DNA of 52,037 nucleotides from Lachnospiraceae bacterium. GTDB taxonomy: Bacteria > Bacillota > Clostridia > Lachnospirales > Lachnospiraceae. The notes beneath the pieces are model-generated. The model was not told the origin of the DNA, made no database searches, and saw nothing but the letters and a program-made list of their open reading frames with translations. This document shows positions 11,401 to 23,400 of the stretch, one piece after another. Every line of letters starts with the position of its first letter. Position 1 is the stretch's first letter. The position numbers and the translations under genes were made by a program. The stretch covers positions 1 to 52,037 of the forward strand of contig JAILQS010000183.1 in the NCBI GenBank assembly GCA_024698865.1. Reading direction: 5' to 3'.

Positions 11401-14400
11401 CGCATCTTCCATTGTGATTGTCTGCTGTGCTTTGGTGATTGTGTAAGTTGCATTATTGCAGGTTACATCATAGTTTTCATTACTTGCATAACTGATGGTT
11501 ACATCATACTCGCCCGGTGCACTCTCTCTTGTTGCTTCTGTAGTTGCAACCGGTGCCAAATTCTGTGCTCCAACCATTTCGCCTAAAGTAATGTTTACTT
11601 CAAAGGAAGGAACTTCACTTCCGTATGGCTTCGTATCGCCGGTTGCGGTAAAGGTGATTGGTCTCTTAGAAATTGTAAAGAGAATCTCCTGCGCTTCCGG
11701 TGCTTCGAAGTTAACGCCTGCTGTTGCATGGATTACTGCTTTATAGCTTCCTGCATCTGCCGGTGCCTCATTTAACAGTACTACTTCTTCACCGCTAACA
11801 TCATAGTAAGATACATTTACGTCACCTGCGCCGTCTTTTCCTTCTGCACTGTAGGTAAATTCCGGTGCATTTACTGCATTTCCATCATATACCTTGGAAA
11901 GATCATCTGAAGTACTTGTTACGTCAAATGATGTTGCTGCTTTTTCGATGGTCAATGTTGCTGTTGTTGTTGCCGCATTGTAGCAATCTGTTTCTGCAGC
12001 ATTAACTGTAATCTCGTATGTTCCGGCATTTGTCTTTCCGGTAAATGCTTCATCACCTACATAATAGCTTAATGCACCGGTGTTATCTGCCAGACCATTT
12101 ACAGCGCCGGCTACCGTTGCTGTGTATCCATGGTTTTGTTCGTCATAAGTTACGGTTACATCTTCTGCAGTAATTATCTGATCTGCCTTCGTGATGGTGT
12201 AAGTTCCTGCTACACATGTTACTGCGTAGTTTGGATCCTCTGCGTATTGTACGGATACCGCATACTCCTGAGGTACACTTTCTGCTGTCGTTCCTTCTGC
12301 AACCACAGCCGTCTGTGCAAGATCATCTCCTTCAATTACGTCTCCTGCAGTAATATTTGCTGTAAAGGAAGGAACTTCACTTCCGTATGGCTTCGTATCA
12401 CTTGTTGCCGTAAGAGTTACCGGTCTCTTAGCGATCGTAAAGTTTACAGTTTGTGTTGCCGGTGCATTAAAGTTTGCACCCTCTGCTGCACTAATCTTAA
12501 CGCGGTAATCACCTGCATTTGCCGGTGCCCCGTCAAGTTCTGTTTCATTTTCACCTTCTACTGCATAGTATGTCACACTGACAATTCCGGCTCCGGTTCT
12601 TCCTTGTGCACTGTAAGTATATACAGGTGCGCTAACCGGTGTCTTATCATACGTCTTAGAAAGAGTCTGTGCTGTGCTCGATACTGTAATATCTGTCGTT
12701 GCTTTCGCAATATCAAATGTTCTTACGATGCTTCCGGTGTAGTTTCCATTACCGGTGATCGTTACGGTTGCAGTGCCTGCACCTACGTTGTTCTCGTAAG
12801 CTACGTCGTAGTCGTAGTTATCATTTTCCTCTGATGCCTTACGTTCCAACGTTTCACCGATTTCTACATTTGCTGCATCCAGACGGTTCTTATCTGTAAT
12901 GGTAACTTCCGGCGTAATTGCCTCTCCGGTATATACTGCACTTTCGGTCATTGTTGCCGTAATGTTTTCTGTACAATCTGCCGTTCCATTTCCAAGACTT
13001 CTTGGATGAACGGTAAGTAATCCGTCTGTCTTAGTTACGGTATAGTTGTTGTTTGCTCCATTTTCTGCAAATACAACTTTTTCTCCACGCTTGATTACAA
13101 GGTTTTCAATCTTGTTATCTGCGGTGTTACTTCCTGATTTTCCTGTCGTTACTGTTCCATTTACTTCACAGGTGATTGCATCTGCTACAGAATCAAATTC
13201 TGCGAGGCTTCCATCGGTAATGCTATAGGTTCCGGCAGTAAGTGCAGTACCATCATAAGTCTTTTCTGCCGTTGCTGCAGTAAGTGTAAGCGCTCTTGGT
13301 GTTACATGGATTGTTTTACAAATCGTGTATACATCATAGCTACCTTCTGCTCCTGTCACCTGCATCTTTGCAACATATACACCGTTGTCCTCTACATAAC
13401 GAACATTATATGTAGCACTTGTTGCGCCTGTAACTACAGCTGCATCTTTATACCACTGGTATGAAGTAACGGTTCCTTCACTTCCTGCAGTCAGCGCAAT
13501 TGCTGCGCCATCGTAGGTTTTTTCCGTTGCTTCTTCAGAAGTTGCTTCGTCAATCGTTGCAACCGTGCTGTTGAGATATAAAATATTTCCTTCGTTCTCA
13601 GCACTGTCTGCACAGTTACTTGCATTATCACTGATTGCGGTTATCGTGTATTTGTAAATACCGTTTCCATGTGCGTTGATATCTGCAAGCACATCTTGCT
13701 GTGTAGCGTTAACGTCTGTGTTATACGTTTTGTATAATGTCCATTCGCTACCCTCTTTATAGTAAAGTTTTACTCTGTAGGAAATGTCGATTGCACTCGC
13801 ACTCTCCTGGGCATCTGCATTTTCACGCACGCCAGGTACGCGGTTCCATTTAATTAATCCGTAAGGAACGTTGCCGGATGCTTCCATCCAAGGTTCCTCC
13901 GGTGTAGTAAGCGTTGCCTGTGTGATAGAAAAATCTACTGCCGATGTTGTGTATGCCGTGTAGTTTGGTGTTTCTGCGATATTCGCTTTCACCTGATAGT
14001 TTCCAACGTTGGTTGGAACATTTGTCGTCCAATTGTTGCTTCCTGCCTCACGATATTCATATGTAATCACACCGTTTCCAGGGTTAAGCGATACGGACGG
14101 AGTTTTTCTTGCCTCTCCGTATGCCCATGATTCAATGGAAACGCTTGACAAAAATGCGGCTTTTGTAATCTGTACGCCAATTCTGTCTGTGTTTACATTT
14201 GCTTTGGACTGTCCATTATCCTTACGTGTTGCTTTCACGGTACAGAAAACATTATAGTCATTACGTACTGCCAATTCACTTGGAAACACAAATGTACTTA
14301 CGTTTCCATTGTTTACAACACCGTCATTGATAATTTCTGTCTTTGCTCCATAATTTACTTTCCATGTGTAAGTATAATCATATTCATCTACAGTTACGTT

Positions 14401-17400
14401 ATCGTCAACTACGGAAGCGATAGTCGTAAAGGTTGGTTTAACATCATTTCCATATCCGTATGTCAAGCTGATTGGCTGTTCTTTATCTACTGTGATTACG
14501 GTAGATAATGTAGCTGCCTTAGCTCCTAACGTGTATACAAGATGAATATCATCTGTTGCTGTCATAGTTTTTGCGACATTAAAGGTTGTGCTGTAGCTTG
14601 AAGCAATTTCTCCTTTGTTTGCACCGTCTGCTACGGAAACGAAGTCCACTGCTTCTCCTTCAGCATCTGCTGCCGCAATATCTTCTACTTTATAACCGGT
14701 CGCATTTTTAAGGTTCAGCTTGATTGGAATGTTCTGCTCACCTGCAATTACTACATACTGCTCGCTTGCAGCAGAATTAAATTCTACCGGTGTATCAGTA
14801 TCAAGTCCTGCCTGTGAAACAGCGTCTTCTGCTGCTGTCGCAATTACATTTGCCGCACTAATCGTGCCACTTGCTTTTTCATTACTTGCAAGCACATTGC
14901 AATTATTCTCGTTATTTTCCGTATCCGGATTAGCAACTACTTTTACAATGTACTGTCCGGCTCCTGCTGCACGCATTTCTTCCAGGAAGGAGTGACTCAG
15001 CTCTGCTGTTGTAACACTTTCCCCGATCTTCGTTTCTGTTGCGCCTTTCTTATAGAGAGTCAATGTGTAGTCTTTTACTGCTACATCACCAATTCCCGCA
15101 CTTGCCGGATAGGTAATTGTACCCGGTGTTTCCTGTGACCAGGTTGCCGCACTTACTGCAAGCTGATTTTTAGCTACGGTAAGTGTTCCATTTACATACT
15201 GAATGTCATAGTTAGAAGCACTGTATCCGGACGGCGTGATTGGTAATTGTGTTCCTGCCGTTGTTACCGGTGTTGTGTTTCTATAGTCACAAGCATACTG
15301 AACTGTGCCCGTCAAAACGCCCGCTTTTTTCTCACTCTCTCCGCTAACGAAACCGCTATAGGTTACGCTATAGGATGGAGTCAAACCATATTTTACAGTA
15401 GTATCTTTCGCCCTAACGGTTAATGCTTTCTTATCAATAACCGCACCTACGGAAGCCGGTTTTTGAACAAGTTCATAACGAGCCGCCATATACTCATTCA
15501 AACCAACGGTTAAGTTAACATTTGTACTTCCTGCATTCTTAGATGCATATTCACCGGTGATGATAAGTCCGCATGTTCCCTGTTCTGCAAGATACTCTTT
15601 ATCATTAGCGGTAATTCCGGTACTTCCTTCGATTCCGTTTCCACCCCAGCTTTCGCTGTCGTCTTCGGTATGTTTACGATATTCAACTGCTGTCGTGTTG
15701 ATATCTTCCGGAAGAACCATTACGGTACCGTCGTAGGTTTTGTTATCAACCACGATTCCCTGTACATCAATTAATGCTTTCGCGATTGTCAGATTGCCCT
15801 TGGTTGCCGTAAATGTGTAGTTTGTAGCACTAAGTCCGCTTACATTCGGACGAATCTCGTAAGTTCCGGCTACGGTATCTAATCCGACATCTTTCTTCGT
15901 TGTTGCATTCCAGTTTTCCTTACACTCATATACCGGATTTCCTGTAATTACACTCTGTGTATCATCGTATGCAAATCCGGTAATCGTTCCGGTGTATGCA
16001 AGGTCGCCGGCTGTAAAGTTACCATAAACCAAATCGGTAATGTTATTGGCTTTCACTGTTAACTGTTTCTTGTTAACCTTAAGCGTTCCGTTCTCATATG
16101 TAATCGCATAGTTTTCTGTATGTGCCACACATGAAGGTGTAATCACATAGTCTCCCGCATTACGTTTTGCCGGATCTGTGTTGTCATACTGCTCACTGAA
16201 GGTTACATCAAATAATGTATCTTTATTGTTGCTGTCCTCTGCCGTTAATCCCGTAAAGGTAGCAGTATATGTAGGATCTGCCGCACCATATGTGATTGTT
16301 TTGGCATCGGCTTTAATTGTAAGTGGTTTCCTTGTAATATGACCATCAATTGTAAAATGATCTGTATCAAGTTCATAGTTTTCATTGTCGACACCGTCCG
16401 GAGTAACCGTTACTGTATGATTATTGCCGACATCATCACCTTCAAACTCTGCGCTATATCCATCGCTTAAGTTTACATCATCACCATTTACCACACCGGA
16501 AGCATCATCACCATCTACCGAAGTAAACTGATAGTCTTCTCTTTCCAGGCTGTCGGTTGCGTCTGTGTTTCCATCATAGGTTTTATCGACGCTCGCTCCC
16601 GTTTCACTCTCTGCAGCAATGTGTCTCTTGGTAATGGTTAATGTACCATTTTGTGTTGAAGTAAATACATAGTTGGTTGCTGATAAAGCAGTTACATCTG
16701 CAATAATTTCATATTCGCCAACATTCATAGTGTGACTGTAGACAGCCGGTGTTTCACCTTCTTTTGCAACTTTATATGTAATTGTTCCACTTACTAAAGA
16801 TGCAAAATTCTCTGAGCCAACAAGTGCTTCGTTCGAAGCGCTAAACACTGCCTCTTCTCCATATACAACACTTGTATTATTCGGTGTAATATCAATAGAT
16901 TTCTTCGCAATTGTTGCATTGGCAGTTCTCTGATTGTTATTGCTTTCTGTATCCAGATAATAATTAGCACTGTCTTCGCCACTGAGTCCTTCCGGATCAA
17001 ATGTGATTGTAATCGCTCTGTCACCTGCATCTTTTGATACAAACTGTCCGGTCACTTTATTTGCAAGGAAGGAAAGTTCATCACCCTCGATGATATTTGC
17101 AAATGTAACACCGGTTAATATTCCTGCTTCACTTACAGGCGTAGCAGTTACATTGCCGTCATATGTCTTATCTGCAAAACTGATTCCGTCGATGGTTACA
17201 GCTCTCTTTGCGATGGTGAGTGTACCATTGCCTGCTGTGATTTCGAAGTTGTCTGTTGCGTCTTTATGTTCTTCATCGTAAATCTTGATATTCTGTGCAG
17301 TTACTGTGTAGTTTCCTACATCTTTCGCACCGCGGTTTGTTCCGGCTTCAATGGTATATCCCTCCGGAAGATCTGTTCCCTCGAAACTTGTGAGGTACTG

Positions 17401-20400
17401 TGTCTGTCCATTGTAAACCAGTGTATTATCTGTTGGTGAAACCGTTGTAGCTTTTGATACAATGCTAAACTCATGTGTAGCACTGCCTGCATCTAACAGG
17501 TAGTCTGTGCTGGACAACTCTGCATGCGCAGTATAGTGACCTACGTTTTTCTGACCGCCGCTTACTTCTATCTCAATATTGTCATCCGGCAAATCATCTG
17601 CGTTTGCAAGTTCTACGGATGGAGCCTTCACGGTTCCGTCATAGGTAAATGTATCTTCTGCGGACCATTCTGCCGTAATTTCTTTTGAAGTAATATATCC
17701 GGACAGAGTCAGGATTGCGCTTTCAAATGCGTAGTTATTTACTGTTTTGATTACGGAACCTTCATCTACGTATACCACACGGAACTCATTCAAAGTGATT
17801 TTGCTCGAACCGCTTACGTGTGGTGTATTAAAGGTTGCATTGAAGGCTGCCACATATCCCTTTGCAGTGTCTCCAGGCAGAATACCGGTTACCGTGACAT
17901 AGTTTCCATTTGCAAGACGATAGTAATCTGATGTGCTATCTGTTATGGAGCCGGTTACTTCAGCCTTTCCGTCATAATCCTTCGTAAATGCAGCTCCTGT
18001 TGGCACAACAGTTACTTTCTTTGGATTAATGGTTACATATACACATCCGCTTACGCTATTGTAGTTTCCTACATCCTGTCCATTTGCATCTTCTTCTACG
18101 GCATAGTAGTAAACAGGATATCCAACTACTTCGCCTGCTTCCATTTTTACATCTTTGTAAGCAGGTGCAGTAAGACTACCCTTCGCCTTATAGTTTGATT
18201 CATTCAGTGCTTCTTCACTATAGTAAACTTTATAAGTACCTGCAGTTGTTACACTAACAGTTGCACTGTGATTATTTCCATCATAAGTACCTGTGTAACT
18301 GTTTTCGGAAACAGCGAGTGCTGCCTTTGCAACAGTGATCACTTTGTCGCTTGAAGTAATCACTGTAGATAAACCGTTATCTTTACGGCTTACTGTCACT
18401 TTACAACGATACGTATACTGTCCGACTCTTTTGCCTTCCGGCATAGCGAATACAGAGGAAACTTCGCCCGGAAGTTCTACCTCTTCTCCGTTAATCACTT
18501 CGTACCACTGATAATCTGTAATACCTACAGCTGCTTCTTCTTCTGATGTGATTCCAACACTTAATGCGTTCTGCGAACTTACTTTATATCCATAAGTATA
18601 TTGTGTAGTTCCGTTAATTACCGCAGATACCTCCGGTACGGATAACGCTTTGGTAAGGGCAATCCATGCTTTATTTCCCAAAACTTTATAAGCATAGGTT
18701 GCATTCGTTGTTACCGGCTGAATGCTTCCTTCACTAATCGCACTCTGGATATTGTCTATTAATTCATATCCTTCCAGTGAAAGACCTGCTTCCGGATCGT
18801 AATTCTTTAATACATCACTTGCATCAAACCATCCAAGGAAGTCATAACCGGAAGTAGTATCTGCAATCAAGCTTGCATTTTCACCGTGATAGAATACACC
18901 TGAACCACTTACGTTTAATCCTGAGCTGTCAGCATTTACTGCTCTCTTGCCAACTTTAACAGAATAGTCACTTGTTCTTTCATAGAAATAATCAAGTCCC
19001 ATTCCATATACCGCTGTAATTTTGCTACCGCTCGTACAGCTTGTTACGTTACTGTCATCGGTAAATACCGCATGTGAGAAACTAAACATTGCTGCATCTT
19101 CCAGACAGTAATCAGAGATGGTATATTCGTCTTCTGAACGGAATTTGCCTTCATCCGTTGTACTTATTGTCTGTTTTACAACTGCTAAGTCACTGACATC
19201 TACAAGGACAACGTCTCCGTCCTTCTCTCCGCCTTTGTAATAAGACTCTTTGTTTCCGTCCGTAACTTTTACTCCTAAAACGCCATCATTTATAGATGCG
19301 CCGTTATAGTATGCAATACCGGTCATATTATCTGATCCGATTCGTACAGAAACACTTGCACTGTTGGCATCTTCTAATTCTTCAATAACGTCTTTGTTAT
19401 AAGTCTTTTGTTCACTCTGGAAGTAGTGATAAATCACCTGATCAAAATAATCCGGTGTCCATTTTGCCACTGCCCAGACGTTATTTTCAGGCATATTAAA
19501 GGTAACGGAATGATCTCCATTTTCTGTGTATCCACATGCTGTCTTATCTGCAGCTGTGAAATCCACATACTGAGATGTTGCTTCATTCCATTTCTTCAAC
19601 TGCCATCCGGCAAATCGGTAACCATATCTTGAAGGTACCGGAAGTGTCTGTGTACTATCAAATTCAATATTCGCTATCTGACTGTTGTCTACCTTTGTGT
19701 TACCATAGGTAGTCTTTAATTCATACGCCTGTCTTGCATAGAAAATCGCAAATTCCGCAGGTGTTGTCTGGCAATAACCATGTAACTGGTTGTCCGGCTG
19801 TGTATCATCATAATGATAGCCTTCTGCCATATTCACGTAATCATCCGGCTCAACTGTTAACTCTGAGTAGGAAACTGCCGGAATCTCTTTTTCTAACAGT
19901 ACAAGGCTTCCCTTGTAATAGTATTTGTTGATTGCACAGTCAACTACTTTATTTCTGCCAAGACCGTCTACATATGCTCCTTCATAGGAAGAGTTTTCTA
20001 CCGTGAAATCATCCGCATGCTCGCTCACCGCGCTCTCAAAGTTATCACCGGTGATATAATACGTATCCTGCCCTGCCACATTTATACTGTTTGCAAGTTT
20101 ATAAGAAGCATATACTTTATTTTTCAGTACTGCTCTTTCATATCTTCCATAGAATGTCACATTACCTGTAATGGTAAAATCAGTGACTTCATTCTGGTAT
20201 CCTGTGTCTTTGTACCAATTAAGGCTGTATCCTTCTCTAGTCGGGAACGCTCCCTCAAGATTACAAATTGCCTGTTCTCTCGTAACGTGTGTACCATCTA
20301 CAAAAGAATGTCCTACACATGCATTTCCGTTTACTACGTGTGATATGGTATAACTTGCTCTCTTGTTGAAAGAAAATGTAAGGTCTACATTTGAAGTTCC

Positions 20401-23400
20401 GGAAAAGATTCCGCTTTGGCTCGTTCCATAGATGTATAATGCTGTCGCAGTTGGATCTTTGCCTGCTTCTGTTCCGCCATAATTTGTCTTATAGTCATCA
20501 ACAATACTTTGTACCTTTTTATATGGTTCTGTTTTGCTTCCCAAACTATAACCAATACGGTTTCCGGCGTAGAACTGGTTACTATCATCCATGACATACA
20601 CATAACTTACGGTATCGCCGTTTTCCGTTTCGTCTTTCGCATAGTAGGTGCTACCATTGATGTTAACTGTGTAGAAACCATCCTTTGGAGTTTCCGGTTG
20701 CTCATATTGATATGTATAGTTCTTTCCGGCAAGTCCAGGGTATCCTTCATAGATTCCAAGGTTCGCCGGTGGATTCCAGTTTCCTTTCAGTACATACGCT
20801 TTATTTGCAACACGTACACGATATTCTTTTTCTGCGTCATCTGTAAGTGTTACCCAATGAGTTCCCCTCTTTGCGCTATAGTCTGCAGCTTTAAAGTACG
20901 TTTCGCTTGCATTGTATTTCACATTCAGACAGTACTGCTGTTCTTTTGCTACTTTGGTATAATAAACGTTTACATAACCACTGTTGTTTTGACCAATCTT
21001 TACGCTCCCAGTGTCGTTATTCACATCTGAAGGACTATCATACTTTTTGCCCGTCCAATGACCGGAACCGTACTCGCTGTAATAACCGTCATAATTTACT
21101 ACATATCCGTTATTCAGGAAATCATACTGGGTTACCGGAGTACCATCAATAGTTGAAGTACCAAGCGAATAGGTGTATCCCTGTGCTTCCCACGCATCCG
21201 GCGTAAAGTCGCCTTTGAAGAACGCAAAGGATTCCGGACTGTATGTTTCTCCCCATTTTCCTGTCTTCGTAACTGTAGCAATCTGTACATTAGAATAGTT
21301 GCTATTTTTATAATAATATCTAACCTGTACAGATAACACCTTACGCTCTAAGTAAATTCTTAATACCGTAGGTGTTTCATCAAGCGGTTTTACTTCTCCT
21401 TCTAATACGTTATTAGCATTATCTTCATCGAGTTCATAGGAAGAGAAATATGGAATTGACGCAGAAAGACTGCTTAACTTAATCGTATCACTCTCTGCGT
21501 TACCAATGGTTACTGTACTTCCAACACTACCCTCGTATACTAAAGAAGCATTCTTTACATAATTACCCTGTGCATTTTCCTGATATACTTCTAAGGTATA
21601 ATTTGAAAATGTAGTGGAAACGAAATCTCGGTTAATTGTAAGGTCACCGGCCGGCATAGTGCCAGGAACAACGCCTGTACTCCAGTCTTTTCCTTTGACC
21701 GGCGCAAGCTGCAATCCGTCCAGGTCAACACCTAGATTTCTCCAGGTATCCTTCTGGTAATTTGCATAGTAATCTGCATCAATCGGTGCGCCGTACTCAA
21801 CTGTCCATGAATGTGAATAGAACTTACTGGTTTCCTTACGGTTCTGCTTGTACACCTTAAGGAAAAGATTATAAGTATTTCTTGTATAATAATAGTTTAC
21901 ATGTACTGTATTTCCTGCAAGTACTGTTCCATGTGCTGTTGTCTGCAGTTCACCCGGATCAACACCGCCTTCTACACCTGTAGTTACTGTTACACCTGCA
22001 GTAGTAAATCCTTCAAATTCGCGCACTTCATCCCTGGTAATATCCAGATTCAATGATGAATCCGCATATGCATTCATTGTATCCTGTGCCACGCGGGTAT
22101 AGGATGCATCTCCTTCTCCGCTAAGATTTGCCAGATAGTAGTTAACCTGATAGTTTACTACATCCGGATTAAATCTACCGGTTGCACTTACATCATGTGC
22201 CGGCATTGTCTCCGGTGCACTTCCGACATTTCCATAGGTCCATCCTGCAAAAATATAACCTGTATACGTCGGTTTTTCCAGTTCTGTAATTGCCGCACCA
22301 TATCTATAAGAGTTTTCAACTACAGTATCCTGTGCGTCACCCGGATATTTGTAGGTAAATGTAAGTGTATAGGTATTGCGTTTGTAGTAAAGATTTAATA
22401 CCTGCTCGTTGTCTGTGATCTCAATTGATGGAGTTGAATTTGCAGCATCCAAAGAAAAACCGGTTTTCTTCGCTGCAACAATTTCATTCTCAAATCCAAT
22501 TACAGTTCCATATCCACTGTTAAAGGTTGCTGTTGCTTCCGGCTCTGTCGGATAGTTTCCATCTGTATCCATGTAATAGTAGTTCACCGTATATGCATAC
22601 TGCTTATCTGACCACTGTGCAACCAGTGTATCTTCTCTATCTGCCGCAAATTTACCGGCATTGCTGTATCTTCCACTAACACCTTTCCATCCGGTGAAGT
22701 AGAAACCGCTCTTTGTAAATACATTTGAAGGAAGAGTAAGCATCTTGCCCTGAATCTTAAGTACATCCGGCATACTTCCTTCACCCTCACCACTTGAAAA
22801 GTGGATGGCATAGATTCCAATTCCCTCGCTTTTAACGATATTTCCGGAATTGTCTTTCACGTATAAGTAATAGGTTCCCTGTGTGCTTATTTCAAGTGTT
22901 GTATCTAATAAAGTGGTAGGTGCTACACTTGTCCACTCTCCCTGTGTAATCTGCGCACTGTTTGTCTTTGTTGTTACTGCCCACGCAGAAATCGCTTTTG
23001 TATCGCTTGCCTGGATTGTAAATTCAACTTTTTTGTTGTTGTCTGTGCTTTCCGCTTCAAATACACCGATTATAGGATTTTCATCTGAGGAATGTCCGTA
23101 TAACGTTGCATTCACGGAGCTATCTATATTCTTGTTTAATGTAATCTTGGAAGATACACTACCCTGACTGCTTACTGACAAGTATTCTGCATGATCAGTT
23201 GTCCAAACCTGTGTTGCAGGTTCGTATCCGGTTGCGAATACTGCATTTGCCTGAATGCTTTCTCCCTGAATCAGGATAACTTTTCCGTCTGCTCCGCCAT
23301 TTACCTGTTCATCTCCAACTGTAATATGGGATAAACCATTGTCGGCAACTACACGTACTTCTCCGGTGTATACTCTACCGGATTGGCTGGCACCACTTTC

